64,000 nucleotides of DNA from Heterohyrax brucei (taxonomy: Eukaryota > Chordata > Mammalia > Hyracoidea > Procaviidae), in contig CM053162.1 in NCBI GenBank assembly GCA_028571685.1, forward strand, positions 74,140,351 through 74,204,350, read 5' to 3'. A program made the translations under genes and the position numbers. Positions 1 to 12,859 of this stretch are shown piece after piece. The notes below the pieces were generated by a model, which was given only the letters and a program-made list of their open reading frames with translations, had not been told where the DNA came from and searched no databases. The first letter of the stretch is position 1. Every line of letters begins with the position of its first letter.

Positions 1-1840
1 AGCAGCTAAAGCAGATGAAGGAAATAATGAAGAAAAATAGCTGAACAGAAGGTTTCAAAGGGAAGCTCAAGAAGACAAAAATCAAGTATTCCAGTGAAAC
101 ATACGATGGCCTGGAGTTAGAAAAATAAAAGAGAAGAACACATTCAGCACTTCTCAAGCTGAAAGAACTGAAGAAAAAATTTAAGCCTTGAGTCGCAATA
201 ATGAAGGATTCTATGGGCAAAAAGCTGAAAGACACAGGAAGCATCAAAAGCAGATAGAAGGTATAAACAGAGTCACTGTACCAAAAAGAACTGGTCAACA
301 CTCCACCATTTCAGGAGGTAGCATATGATCAAGAACTGAAGGTGCTGAAGGAAGAAGTCCAAATTGTATTGAAGGCATTAGCAAAAAAACAAGGTTCTAG
401 GAGTTGACAGAATACCGATTGAAATGTTCCGAAAAGTAACTACAACGCTGAGAGTACTTGATCATCTGTGCCCATCAGCTGGGAAGGCAGCCAGCTGGCC
501 ACTGACTACATGGCCAAGAGCTCTGTATTAGTGCCCCTTCCAAAGAAAAGTGATCCGACAGTTTGGGAATTATCTAATAATATCATTAATATGGCATGCA
601 AGTAAAATTTTGCTGAAGATAAGTAAAAAATGATTGCAACAGTACATCAACAAGGAACTGCCAAAAATTCAAGCTGAATTGAGAAGAGAAAATGGAATGT
701 GGGGGTATCACCGCTGATATCAGATTGATCTTGGCTGAAAGCAGAGAATACAAGAAAGACATGCACCTGTGTTTTATTGACTATACAAAGGTATTTAACC
801 ATGTAGATCATAGCAAATTATGGTTGAAGTTGCAAAGAATGGGAATTCCAGAACACTTGGTTGTGTTCATGTAGAACCTGTGCGTAGATCAAGAGGCAAC
901 TGTTTGAACAGAACGAGGTGATGCTGCATGGTTAAAAATGAAGCAAAGTGTTCATCAAGGTTGTATGCTTTCACCATACTTATTCAACTATACGCTCAGC
1001 AAATAATCAAAGAAGCTGGATATGAAAAAGAATGCAGCACCAGGAATGGAGGAAGACTCATTAACAATTTGTAATACGCAGATGACATAATCTTGATTGC
1101 TGAAAGCGACGAGGACTTGAAGCACTTACTGATGAGTATCGAAGACTACAGCCTTCAGTATGGATTACTCCTTGACATAAAGAAAATAAAAATCCTCACA
1201 CCTGGACCAGTAATCAACATCATGATAAATGGAGAAAAGTTTGAAGTTGTTAAGGAATTAATCTTACCAGTGTCCACAATAAACGCTGATGGAAGGAACA
1301 GTCAAGAAATCAAATGACATATTGCACGGGTCAAACCTGCTGGAAAACACCTCTTTTAAATGTTACAAAGCTAAGATGTCACTTTTAACACTAAGGTGCA
1401 ATGTACCCTAGCCATACTGTTTTCAATCACCTCATAAACATGCAAAAGCTGGACAATGAATAAAGAAGACTGAAGAGGAATTTATGAGTTTGAATTATGA
1501 TGTTGGCAAAGAATATTGGATATGTACCATGGACTTTCAGTAGAGTGAATAAATCTGTCTTGGAAGAAGCACAGCTAGAATGTTCTTTGAAGCGAAGATA
1601 GTGACATTTCATCTCACTGATTCTGGATGGATACCAGGAGAAACTGGTACCCGGGGAAGGACATCATCAGAGGGTCACCCGAGAAGAGGAAGACCCTCAA
1701 TGAGATGGACCAGTGCAGTGGCTGCAATAGGGGACTCAAGCACAGCAACAGCTGTGAGGGTGGCCCAGGGCTGGTGTCTCCTTCTACTTTGTGTGCTGTT
1801 GCCATTAAGTTGGAACTGGCTTGATGGCAGCTGACTACAA
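1..1840 (+). mobile_element. RTE (Bov-B-like) LINE, degraded, 5' end outside window
   Basis: A non-LTR retrotransposon running off the left edge. Its reverse-transcriptase region is recognisable in short frames: LCFIDYTKVFNHVDHSKLW at about 710-870 resembles the RTE/Bov-B pattern LCFIDYxKAFDxVDHxKLW, and YADDIILIAES follows at 1075-1107. The 3' region (about 1,560-1,760) is homologous to the RTE pieces at 15.3, 43.9 and 47.6 kb. The last 60 bp ('taagttggaactggcttgatggcag') is the weakly conserved tail related to AfroSINE tails. There are many stops and frameshifts, so the copy is dead. The family assignment is from recognition of the RT motifs and the 3' end. Confidence 0.85.
692..1317 (+). 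pseudogene. RTE reverse transcriptase remnant
   Basis: Broken RT coding region. Reading 692-874 gives the finger/palm segment with the FIDYxKxFxxVDH motif. After a stop and frameshifts, 1,075-1,317 gives the catalytic YADD box followed by IILIAESDEDLKHLL, typical of RTE palm and thumb. The codon two before YADD is a stop (taa, 1072-1074), so the catalytic box itself is intact but sits just behind a nonsense mutation. In the family the protein would make cDNA at a nicked target; this copy cannot encode it. Confidence 0.8.
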
Positions 1841-1944
1841 GCTGTTCCCTCACATAGCACTTGGCCCCTGTCCTTCCTACATTTCTGAAATATGAACAGA
1901 TCAATTCTTAGGTGAGATTTCTTATTGCTTTCTTACTCAGTTGT

Positions 1945-2042
1945 AAGCTGCAGTAGGAAAAGACCCTGTCTGGTTAAATTATGACTATAAACCCAGTGCC
2001 TCAGACAGTTCTTGGCACATCATAAGCCTTCAATAAATATTT
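1945..2042 (+). repeat. LINE2 (L2) 3' end fragment
   Basis: The segment ending in 'agccttcaataaatatttgg' matches the common mammalian L2 3' signature (cagtgcctggcacatag..gctcaataaatatttg). It is short and diverged, as expected of an ancient element. Confidence 0.6.
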
Positions 2043-2670
2043 GGTTAGTAAATTAACAAATCGCTGCCATTACAAACGGACCAACGGAGGATCAGACTGG
2101 TCAGGCTGTCTCCATAACGTGTGAATGAGAAAGCTGAGACTAAAACTCAGGTTTCCTGGAAGCTTGCATTGTCTTCTAATACTACCAAAGTGCTCATGCA
2201 ACCACTGTAGTAACTACCAGGGGACTGGTTTCCAAGGGCGCTGGGACCCTGAGCTGGGAAGAGGCCGCAGAGAGGAGCTGTCTGTCAGACAAAGCCGACC
2301 CGGCTTCCCGACGCCCAAGCCTGCCGAAGTCTCTCCTGCACTCCACATACTACCAATGGCTGCCAACGGGTCCCGTGGAAAGGCTGCCTCACTGCGCATG
2401 TCACTCCCTCTTCACCACCCTTAAGTTTTCCTGTCCCTTGGGTTCCCACAGGGGGCACATACTCCAGGAACTTCCTCAGCTGCTGAGGTCCGTCATGCTC
2501 TCTCCTAGGGCTAAACTCTCCTCTAGTTCTTCCACAGATGTAGGTTCCCCCTCACCTAAAGACTGTGGGTTTCTAAGGACAAGGGGTTATCCCTTTGTAT
2601 TGGGTTTGTTCCTATATGTTCTGAGCACTGTCTGGAAGTCACAGACATCAGAGTAATGTGGCACTATCTA
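2043..2670. other. No recognised feature
   Basis: Moderately GC-rich unique-looking DNA. Short frames on both strands overlap one another and show no domain, and I see no splice-bounded exon I would defend. Confidence 0.5.
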
Positions 2671-2674
2671 CATG

Positions 2675-2870
2675 GCAGATAGTAGATAAGTAAACAAGCA
2701 TATAAATAACAAAATTTCCAGAGGTGATAAAGGTGTTGTAGAGGGTATGCTTTACACCCTGGGTTCCTGTGAGAAGGTAGTATCAGAGCAGAGGCTTGAA
2801 AGATGGAAGGCAACCAGAGCGGCCTGGCCAACGACATGAGAGATTAGCCTTTGCCAGGAGAAGAGTTTCT
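2675..2870 (+). repeat. LINE2 internal fragment
   Basis: The run 'gataagtaaacaagcatataaataac' followed by a 'gaggcttgaaagatggaagg' segment follows the order of the L2 3' region (acagataagtaaacaa..; gaggcctgaaggatga). Diverged. Confidence 0.55.
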
Positions 2871-4740
2871 TCTGCCTCTGACCCCAGGGAAGGGGCGAGA
2901 AAGTTCAAGGGGTGGTACCAAGAATATAGGAGAAGACACTTGGAAATAGGGAAGTATTCTTCCCTTGTTTATCCTACAAATGGCCTAGCATAGGTGGCCA
3001 ATAAAGCCTTGCTAATGAATTTTCAATAATGCCCTTTCCTGGGCCACATAATCCACATACTACATCAGCATGAGACCAGAAGAACTAGATGGTGCCAAGC
3101 CATGCCAACGACTGCCCTGACAGAGAATACAACATAGATACCTTGATGCAGTAGGGGAAAAATAGGTGTGCCTAACCAGAACTTTATTAAATAAACAAAT
3201 AAACAGACTTGATGAGCCAACGGACTGGAGACTCCCTGAAGACATGGCCCACAGGCTCTCTGTTAGCCCAGAATTGAAACCGTTCCGAAAGTCAACTCTT
3301 CAGTCAAAGATTAGACTGCAAGACATGAAATGATACCGGTGAGGAATGTGCTTCCCGGCTTAAGTAGATACATGAGGCTAACTGGGCAGCTCCTGTCCAG
3401 AGGTGAGATGAGAGGGCAGAGGGGGACAGCTGCTTAGATGGACATAGGAAATGCAAAGTGAAAGTGAGGAGTGTGCTGTCACAGAGTGGGGAGAGCAGAG
3501 TTAAATAGCAGTGTGTACAAGTTTTTGTAGGATAAACTGATTTTAAACTTTTGTTTAAAGCACAACAAAATATTAAAATAATAGTAATAATAATGCCCTT
3601 CGCTGATCTAGTCTGAATCCGTACAGCTTCTACACAGTTTAAGTCTCTGGGCTTGATGAGCAGACTCGCAGGGACAGTTCTTCAAAACCCTAACCCACTG
3701 CCTTTCTCCCACACTGCTTCTTGCCAGTTCCCTCTAATGTGGCTTGTCTTTACAGAGCTGCAATGTTATCTTTAACCTTTTGGCAGCAATCACTGTCTGA
3801 GGCACGGGTAGGAAGTCATTCAGCTACAGGCTGGCCCCAAGGCCCAGGCTCTCGGGTGCCCTGACCTTGTTCCTGCCCCTTAGTAAATTCTGACACATAC
3901 CTGTCCTGTTTCAGGGCTAGCGCCTCAGCCATTTCTGGCTGAAGTGTCTGGGGGCAAGTTGAGGGCACTAACGGGAAACAGTGTGCTGCCCGTACCACCC
4001 CAGGCAGCAGGAGGGTGGAGGTCATCACTGAGGACCTGTGACACTCGGAATTCCTCTCAACCCCACCGGTATCCCTAGCTCATTTTGGAGGGCCAGAGTG
4101 GGAAAAATCGACATGAGTCAGAATAGCCCAGGGAAAAGGACCAGAGCAATGGCAGAGCAAAAATGGGTGACGTGCCTGATCCACTAATTAGGATGGGCCC
4201 TCCTGTCTGGGCTCTGGAAGGGCTCTGGGCTCACAAGAGCGGACTGGATTCATCAAGAATAGGTGCTGATGGACAGGCAGGTGTCCAGGGTGGGGGACTC
4301 TGATGTAATGGCCTGGAGAAAATTTATGAGGCCGCAGCAGTAACAGAGGTTACCAGTAGCAGAAAGTGGGGTTGCTGTGCTCAGGTTATAGAAGTGTTCT
4401 TCAAGGTTCTATTATATTGCTTACTCATTTTTTAGGGTAAAATTTCTGCTTCTTCTCCATCATTGGTTCTTGGCCTCATGCACCTCAGCCTGTGTTGCTG
4501 GAACCGTCTTCCTGTTCCTAACCTCCATCCATACCTCCATGCCACTGAGGACTCTACATCTTCCCTCTTCCAGGTGTTCTGCTCAAACGGTTTTAATCAT
4601 CCCTCCCCCCAGAGCCTGTGGTGAGAGTCCTACATGTTTCTTCTTACAAGCAAGACCCACAACAAGCAGGCTGTAGCTTGTTTCCTGCTGTCTCCAGACC
4701 ACTATTTCCTCACATTCTTTAATGGACAGGGGCTCAGTCA
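2871..4740. other. No recognised feature
   Basis: No gene, tRNA or confidently named repeat. The only regular feature is a short AT-rich 'aataatagtaataataat' run near 3,574-3,594. Confidence 0.5.
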
Positions 4741-4744
4741 GGAC

Positions 4745-4900
4745 TGGGGACAGAGATGAAGCACAGCCTGGTCCTCCAGAAGCTGGCAGTCTGGTGAAGC
4801 AGCTGACAAGGGTCAACAGCACTAGAAAGCAATACTGTGATAGTGCTGGGAGGCATATGGAGCCATTTTAATTTGGTCTCCCAGAAGAAGATCCTGGGAC
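4745..4900 (+). repeat. LINE2 fragment
   Basis: 'ggggacagagatgaagcacag', 'agctggcagtctggtgaagc' and 'tactgtgatagtgctggg' occur in the order seen in L2 (gagacagagatgaacaagac .. agcttacagtctagtg .. tgtgataagtgctgtg). Old and diverged. Confidence 0.55.
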
Positions 4901-5439
4901 AAGGATTTGAAGGAAGCAGTTTATTCCAGAGGTGTTCCCAGGAAACACCAGTACAGTACTGGAGTGGGCACGTGAGACAAGGAAGAGAGGGCAGTCAGTG
5001 AGTGCTCTAAGAAGCCAGCTACCATTGTAGGGAATTAGAGTTTAATTCTTCTGGGGACTCTCTGAGGGCCAGCATGAGGCACTTGCTCAACTACCAATTA
5101 CTCTACCCAAGACAAGAAAGCTGAATATTTGTTGGTTGAGTGCTGTGTCCGTGGAATGTTAATACCCACGTACTTCTAGCTTGCTGTACAGGAGATAAAC
5201 CTACCAGTGAGCAAATAAAGCCTTAGGAAAATAAGTGTGGATGCTGGTAGTTAGAAGTTGAGCCAGAATGTACTCAAGCGAAAGGACGAGAGGACATGGG
5301 CACTGATCACATATGTAACAGTGATCTGAGGCTTTGTTTAAGCGCTCAAGAATGGCTTCACAGCTGTGCCTTAGATTCTGCCGTCTCATGCAGGAAGGGC
5401 AGGTCGGGTGGGACACCATCCTCATCAGCTGAGAGTTGT
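4901..5439. other. No recognised feature upstream of the L1
   Basis: Unique-looking sequence. The exact 5' boundary of the following L1 could not be fixed because no clear target-site duplication was found. Confidence 0.4.
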
Positions 5440-6312
5440 TGTCAGGTACCCAATGGTCTCAGCTGGGGCTAATTCTCAGGCTGAGCAGTAGTCCCTGTCT
5501 GGCTAGGGCTTCTCCAGCAGAAAAGCTGTGTTCAAGGTGACTTGTGCCTAGAGTTACTGGTGGGGCCTAGCAGATGAGGGCAGTAAAACCCTATGCCCTC
5601 CCTACTTTGAACCACGTCACAGCATCTGTGGACAGTCCATGAGGTGCTTTTGTTGTCAGCCAGAAGACGGGGCCTGCCATACCTGATGGCCTCACTGATT
5701 TGGGCAGCTGATGGAAAGCTCCTTGCTCATCAGTAAAGCACCTTTATAAAATAAAAACACCTGGAGAACTGACTGCTGAGCAGGGTGGCAGCATTTGCAC
5801 CACCCTTCACTGATCTGCATCATAGCATCAGCTGACAGAACCCTGGTGACTCCGTAACTAGGGTGCCATCTTTGCCAGCCAGGAGGCAGAGCTTGCGACC
5901 CCTGAGAGCCTTCAATGGGCACTGCACAGCACCCCTCCCAGCAAATAAGCAGTTTTTAAACTAAACACATCTACAGAGCACTGTGGTCCCAGGCAGCTGA
6001 CTGGGGTGGTAGTCTTCTCTTCTCCCTTTCCTGAGCTACATCATAGACTCAGCTGGCATAAAGATAGAGAGTCACCATAAGTAACTCCCACTTTTAGAAG
6101 CCAGAAAGTGGGATATGTCACCCCAGAGAGTCCAACTGGGGCCAGTCACTAGAGTACACAGAGGCAGCTGGTGACCAAATCTAGTAGTGCCCTTACTTTC
6201 TTTTTAGAACTATATCTCAGCTCCTATTCAAGTAATACCAGAGAAACTGACCAGCTTCTTGCAGGTGTGAAGACAACAATTGTTAGCTAGCCATTTAAAG
6301 AAACAGTCCACT
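5440..6312 (+). promoter_or_regulatory. L1 5' UTR with tandem monomer-like units
   Basis: Three diverged units of roughly 200 bp can be aligned by eye. Recurring landmarks include 'cttcactgatctgcatcatagcatcagctgaca' near 5,810, 'ctgagctacatcatagactcagctggca' near 6,030 and 'gaaccacgtcacagcatctgtggacag' near 5,610. Tandem 5' UTR monomers are known as internal promoters in some L1 lineages (e.g. rodents). Here the promoter role is inference. Confidence 0.5.
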
Positions 6313-7274
6313 ATGGCTCCAGAAAACTCCCAAAATAAAGATCAAAACACTTCCTAGATGAAGAAGTCTTTCTGAAATTATCAGAAGTCGAGTACAAAAC
6401 AATTATGTACAGAGCCCTCCTAGAGATTAAACAAAATGCAGAAGAACAAAATGAAAAATTAGGTAAGCTATTTGAACTGATGTAACATCAATGATCTGCA
6501 ATGCTGCAGATCAGTAATAAATTAGAGAATTAGACAATTCAATCAAAAGCCAAAAGAGCAGAACTGAGCAGATGGAAGCTGGAGTTAGTGAGCGTGAGGA
6601 TAGAGCAATTGACACTAGCATTTGTGAGGAGAAATCCGAGAAAAAAGAAAAATGAAGAAGCATTAAGAAATATGTGGGACTCTATGAAGGAGAATAATCT
6701 GTGAATAATTGGAGTTCCTGAACAGGGAGAGATAGCTGAAAATATAGAAAGTATTGTAAAGTTGCTGACAGAAAACTTCCCTGAAACTATGAAAAAAGAG
6801 AACATAAATATCCAAGATACTTACCAAATGCCACAACAACTGAATCCCCAAAGAAAGACACCAAGGTATATTATAATCAGGCTTAACAAAATGAATCATA
6901 AAGAGAAGGTCTTAAAGGCAGGAAGGCTCAAGGCAAAGCTAAAGTACAAAGGGAAGCCCTGTAGGCTTTCATCTGACTTCTCAGCAGAAAATATGTTGTC
7001 AAGAAGGCAATGGGATGACACATTTCAACCGAGAATTACATATCCTGCAAAACTGTCTCTCAAATATGAAGGTGAAATTAACACTTTTAAAGATAAACAG
7101 AAGCTTATAGACTTTGTAAAAACCAAGCCAAAACTACAAGAAATACTGAAAGAAGCTCTTTGCTTAGAAAAACCAAAACTTCAAATGTACACTTACGGAG
7201 GCAATACAGGACATAGCATCCAGAATCCTATTCAGTTAGGGAAATCACAAGTTCAACCAAAGCTACAATACTAG
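6313..7274 (+). pseudogene. L1 ORF1 (RNA-binding chaperone protein), broken
   Basis: A start codon lies at 6,313, but stops follow within the first 20 codons. The open C-terminal part (6,762-7,274) reads ENMLSRRQWDDTFQPRITYPA then KLSLKYEGEINTFKDKQKL, matching the L1 ORF1 C-terminal domain. About ten residues usually found between RRQW-D and QPRI are missing, indicating a small internal deletion. In the family the trimeric protein coats L1 RNA. This copy is not functional. Confidence 0.85.
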
Positions 7275-7629
7275 AAGAAGGGAATCAATGATCTTAACAT
7301 GAAAACTATGTCATCATCTCACTAAAAAGAGGGCTATATTACATTAGGTGTAACCCTTTCAGATGGAGAGGAAATTAAAAAGATATGCAGAAGTCAAAGT
7401 CTGGTTTAGATTTAGAATACTAAGGGGGATTATAGGGGTAACCACAAAACAAAATAACAGTGAGACATATCAAAACAAGAAACATAATATAAGAGTCTCA
7501 ACAAACACAAAACCAACACTGAAAAAGATGAAAAATCAGCCAACAAAGAACAATGACATAGAACACAATATTAAGAGCAACATAGAAAACATGAACAACC
7601 CAAAAAGGCATCAAAATGGCAGTACTAAA

Positions 7630-10600
7630 CACATGTCTATCAAAAATTACACTGAATGTAAACAGACTGAACGCTCCAATAAAGAGACAGTGAGTGACAT
7701 CATGGATCAAAAGACATACCCATCTATATGTTGCTTACAAGAAACACACCTTAGACTCAAAGATATAAACAAACTGAAAATCAAAGGATGGAAAAATATA
7801 CACCAAGCCAACAACATACAAAGAACAGTAGGACTGACAACACTAATCTCAGATACGATCGACTTTAATGTAAAATCCACCATTGTGGACAAGGATGGTC
7901 ACTATTTATTGCTGGAAGTTTCAATTACAGAAGCAGGACATAACAATATTAAATATTTATGCACCCAATACCACAGCATCTAAATACATTGAACAAACAC
8001 TGACAACATTGAGAAATGAGATAAATCACTCCACAACAATAGCTGGAGCATTCAACACTCCACTACCAGGAGTGGACAGATCGTTCAGAAAAAAAGCTCA
8101 GTAAAGATACAGAAAGATCTTATTGCAACAGTTAACCAACTAGGCCTCATCAATACATACAAAAATTTTTACCCATCAACAGATAAGCAGAGCTTCTTCT
8201 CCAATACACATGGAACATTTTCCAGAATAGGTCACATGTTAGGACATAAAGCAAGTCTCAATGAAATTCAAACCTTTGAATTACTGCAAAGCATCTTAAA
8301 GCTGTAAAAGTTGAAATCCATAACAGTAAAAGCATAGGTAGAAATGTGAACTCATGGGAAGCGAACAACATCTTGCTCAAAAATCCATGGATTATAGAGG
8401 AAATCAGGATGAAATAAAGAAATTCATGGAGTCAAATGAGAATGAAAACACATCCTACCAGAACCTGTGGGATACAGTCAAAGCAATGCTCAGAGGTCAT
8501 TTTGTTTCGATAAATGCACACAACTGGAATGAAGAAAGGATCCAAACCAAAGAATTAACCCTACAGCTTGAACAAGTAGCAAGAGAGCAACAGAGGAACC
8601 CCTCAGGCACCAGAAGAAAACAGATAATAAAGATTACAGTAGAACTAAATGAACTAGAGAACAGAAGAACAATTGAAAAAATTAACAAAACCAAAAGCTG
8701 ATTCTTTGAAAAGATCAACAAAATTGATAGACCAGTGACTAAACTTACAACAGAGAAATAGGAGAGGAAACAAATAACCCAAATAAGGAATAAGATGGGA
8801 GACATCACAACAGACACAGCTGAAATCAAAAGTATTGTAACAGAATATTACAAAAGACTGTACTCTAACAGATTTGAAAACCTAGAGGAAATGGACAAAT
8901 TTTTAGATTCATATCACCTACCAAATTTATCACAAGAAGTAGAACAACTTAATAAACCCATCACAAAGGAAGAGACTGAAAAAGTAATAAGAAATTATGA
9001 GTCAAAAGAAGTCCTGGCCCAGATGGCCTCGCTGGAAGAATTCTACCAAACTTTTAGAGGAGAGTTAATTCCAATACTACTGAGACTCTTTCACATCATA
9101 TAAAGGGATCGAATACTCCCAACTTCATTTTATGAAGCCAGCATATCCCTCATACCAAAGCCAGGGAAAGATCCCACAAAAAAAGAAAATTACAGACCAA
9201 AGTCACTCATGAACCCAGATTTAAAATTCTTCAACAAAATCCTAGCCAATAGAATTTAACAACATATCAAACAAGTAATCCATCATGACCCAACTGGATT
9301 CATACCAGGGACACAAGCCTGGTTCAACATCAGAAAAACAGTTAATGTGATCAGCCACATAAAGAGCACAAAAGAATCACATGATTTTGTCAATTGATGC
9401 AGAAAAGACATTCAAGCAAAGTCCAACACGCATTCATGCTAAAAACTTTCAGCAAAATAGGAATAGAGGGGAAGTTTATCAATGCAATAAGGGGCATCTA
9501 TGAAAAGCCAACCACCTACATGATGCTGAATAGAGAGAGACTGAAAGAATTCCCCTTGAGAACGGGAACTAGACAAGGATGTCTACTCTCACCACTTCTG
9601 TTCAACATTGTAGTAGATGTTCCAGCCAGAGCAGTTACACAAAACAAACAAATAAAGAGCATCTGCTTTAGCAAAGAAGTAAAAATCTCCCTATTTGCAG
9701 ATAATATGACTGTATGTGCAGAGAATCCTAGAGAATTCATAAGTAAACTACTAGAACTAATAGAAAAGTTCAGCAAAATATCAGGATATAAGATAAACAT
9801 AAGTAAGTCAGTAGGGTTCCTTTATACCAACAGAGGTCATCAAAGAAGAAATCACCAAACCAACATAATTTGCTGTAGTTCCCCCAAAGATAAAAACACC
9901 TAGGAATAAATCTAACCAAAGAAATAAGAGACCTATACAGAGAATTACAAGACCTTACCACAAGAAACCAAAAGAGACTTACATAAACGGAGAAACCTAC
10001 CCTGCTCATGGATAGTAAGACTTAACATTGTGAAAATGTCTATTTTACTCAAAGTGATTGACATATACAATGCAATCTCAATACAAATTCTAGTGTCGTT
10101 TTTTAACGTGGTGGAGAAACAAGTCATCCACTTTGCTTGGGAAGGGAAGAAACACCAAATAAGTAAAGCAGGAACACCATGGGAAGCCTCACATTGCCTG
10201 ACCTTAGAACCTATTACACTGCCACAGTTGTCAAAACGGCCTGGTACTGGTACAAGAAGAGACATATAGACCAATGGAACAGAGTTGAGACCCCAGAGAT
10301 GCCACCATCCTCTTCTGAACAGCTGATTTTGACAAAGGATCTAAGTTTGTAAAGTAGGGTAAAACCAGTCTCTCTGACAAATGGTGTTGAGAAAATTGTA
10401 TATCCATCTGCAAAAAAACTGAATCAAGACCCATGCCTCACACCTTACACAAGATCTAACTCAAACTGGATAAAAGACCTAAATATCAAACCTAAAACAT
10501 TGAAGATCATGCGAGAGAAAATAGGGTCAATAATAGAAGTTCTACTACACGGCTTAGACAGACTGCAAAATTTGAGAAACAAAGCACAATCAACAGAAAA

Positions 10601-11064
10601 CAGATAAATGGGAACTACTAAGAATCAAACACTTTTGCTCATCCAAAGACTTTATCAAAAGAGTTAAAAGACCATCTACAGAATGGGAAAACATATTTGG
10701 TAACTACATGCCAGACCAAGGTTTGATCTCCATAATCTACAAGGCACTGCAAAATATCAACAAGGAAAATGTAGGTAACCTAATTAAGTGGTGGGCAACG
10801 GGGATGGACAGACTGTTCACCAAAGAGAACATCCAGGTAGCCAAAAGACACATGACAAAGTGCTCGCAATCATTAGCTATTAGAGAAATCCAAATCAAAA
10901 ACTACAATGAGATACCATCTCACCCCCAAAAGGTTGTCCATAATCCAAAAAACACAAAACAACAAATGCTGGAAAGGCTGTGGAGACATCAGAATGCTCC
11001 TACGCTACTGGTGGGATGCAAAATGGTACAACCTCTTTGGAAAACAGTTTTGTGCTTCCTTTAA
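7630..11064 (+). pseudogene. L1 ORF2 (endonuclease and reverse transcriptase), broken
   Basis: Successive frames cover the ORF2 order. The endonuclease part has CCLQETHLRLKDINKLKIKGW and DITILNIYAPNTTA (7,730-7,990). The linker has NLWDTVKAMLRGHFVSINA (8,470-8,515). The RT has [18 protein letters not shown] (9,570-9,620), the catalytic box as FADN (9,694-9,705) and [10 protein letters not shown] (9,780-9,810). The C-terminal part is SLAIREIQIKNYNEIPSH with the Cys/His region (10,875-11,040). The usual FADD box has Asp to Asn at the second aspartate, and at least five frameshifts or stops break the frame. Confidence 0.9.
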
Positions 11065-12390
11065 AAGCTGGAAATAGATACACCATTTGATTCAATAATC
11101 TCATTGCTCAGATCATATCCTACAGAAACAAAGACTGTCACATGACCAGATACACGCACATGAATGTTTATTGCAGTACAGTCCACAATAGCAAAAAGAT
11201 AAAATCAACCTAGATGCCCATCAGCAGATATGAATGGATAAACAAACTATGGTACATATACTCTATAGAACACTATGCAATGATAAAGAACAATAATGAT
11301 TTTAGGAAGCACCTCATAACCTGATTTCAATTGGAAAACATTATGCTGAGTGAAATCAGTCAGCAACAGAATGACGAATACTGTAGGAGACCCCTGCTAT
11401 AAGGACTTAAAAATGGACTCACATACAGAAGGGAGTCTTTGACAGCTGCAAGGTAGGGGAGGGAGGGAGAGAGCTGGTCATAGATTAGACAGTTGATAGA
11501 AATTTGGTTGGGTGAAAGCAGTGACAGCACACAGTAGAAAGAGGATTACGTTAACTGGACTTCAACATAAACTGAAAACTCTTCTAATCTAAACCCAATA
11601 TTGCAAGGATACAGTATCAGGAGTAGGGGTCTGGGGACCAGGCTCTCAAGGGACATCGAGGCCAGTTGGCATAGCTAGCCTATTGCTAAGAGAGTCTTTT
11701 GCACCCCATATTGGTGAGTGGCATCTGGGGTCTTAAAAGCTAGCAAGTTGCCATTTGAGGTACACCAACTGGTCCCGACTCATCCGGAACAAATAGTCAT
11801 CAAGAACAACAATGACATGAGGCAAAAGTAGCCCAGGAGACAGTGACCCATGTGAATGGGTGACTGTACCAACATGTGACCAGAAGAACAAGATGGTACC
11901 TGGCTGCCACCAAAGACAGTCGTCACGGAGCACACAATGTTGAGTTCCCATGACAACATGAGAAAAAGAGGGGTGCACTTCAAGAGCTCCACAAAAAGAC
12001 TGCAATTGATAGTCCAGCAGCCTGGGATTTCCCCGGGGAACATGGCCCCTAGACTTGCTGCTGCCCCTGACCAGAAAACATTACTTAGGCCAACTCTTTG
12101 GATAGGAGTGGACTGGACTCGGGGACACAATATGACCATATGATGTGTGTACTTTATAGTTCTACACATCTACAGAATGCTGTCCTACTGGCCTCTTACT
12201 AGAAGGGAGAGGAGAGGGTAGAGAGGAGTGGACAGGAAATTGTTAAGAGGATATGGCATATTCAGAATGAAAAGTATTATGCTGTCACTGGGCAAGGAGA
12301 GCAGAAGGAGCTGCAGATAGGCAGGCATGCAAATTTAATTTGGATTGTATACTTTCACTTAATCACAATAAAAAAAGAAAAGGAAAAAAA
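11065..12390 (+). mobile_element. L1 3' UTR and A-rich tail
   Basis: Follows the ORF2 end. It contains 'ttttaagaccccagac'-type sequence (11,730-ish as 'cttaaaagctagcaagttgc') and 'catgcaaatttaatttgg' near 12,330, and it closes with 'cacaataaaaaaagaaaagg'. The same block recurs at 33,029-33,487 (+) and, reversed, at 33,839-34,780. Confidence 0.8.
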
Positions 12391-12399
12391 TAAGTCCAA

Positions 12400-12799
12400 G
12401 CAGACGAGGGAAAGTGGAGCAATGCCAATATTTATGGAATGGAAAGGAAAAGGGTTGCAAACCAAAGGAGACAAAGAGGAATTAGCAGAACTCATGCTGC
12501 CAAAGGAGGAAGTGTTCTATCAAGGAGTCAAAGAACAAGAGAAAGTCCTACCAAAGTCAAGGTGAATGAGGGGTATAAATGCAGTAGTTAGGAGGTCCAT
12601 CAGAGACCCCAGCCTGGAGCAGATGTGGTCTTGTAGAACAATGAGAGAGGAAACCTCCTATTAAAGAGCTTGAAGTGGATCATGGTTCACCAGATTTTCA
12701 AGAACCTTTGTCTTGAGATTAAAGGGAGAATTAGGGAATTAACTATGAGAAGCATGAATGATGGAAGGTACTTTTTAGAGATGGAAGGAGGCAGTATTT
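12400..12799. other. No recognised feature
   Basis: Purine-rich unique-looking DNA immediately after the L1 tail; no gene or named repeat seen. Confidence 0.4.
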
Positions 12800-12859
12800 T
12801 AACAAATGTACACAGTGAAAGAAAGCTTGAGCTGTGGCATGTACCAAACTTGGGATTAC

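Larger units (their letters stand above)
5440..12390 (+). mobile_element. Near full-length L1 LINE, inactivated
   Basis: The longest element here, about 6.9 kb, in the usual order: 5' UTR with repeat units (about 5,440-6,312), ORF1 (6,313-7,274), ORF2 with endonuclease, RT and C-terminal parts (about 7,630-11,064), 3' UTR (11,065-12,360) and an A-rich tail (12,365-12,391). Both ORFs carry stops and frameshifts. The 3' UTR matches the other young L1 ends in the window (33.0-33.5 kb; reverse complement at 33.8-34.8 kb), placing them in one lineage, probably elephant-specific. The 5' boundary is uncertain by about 150 bp. Confidence 0.9.
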
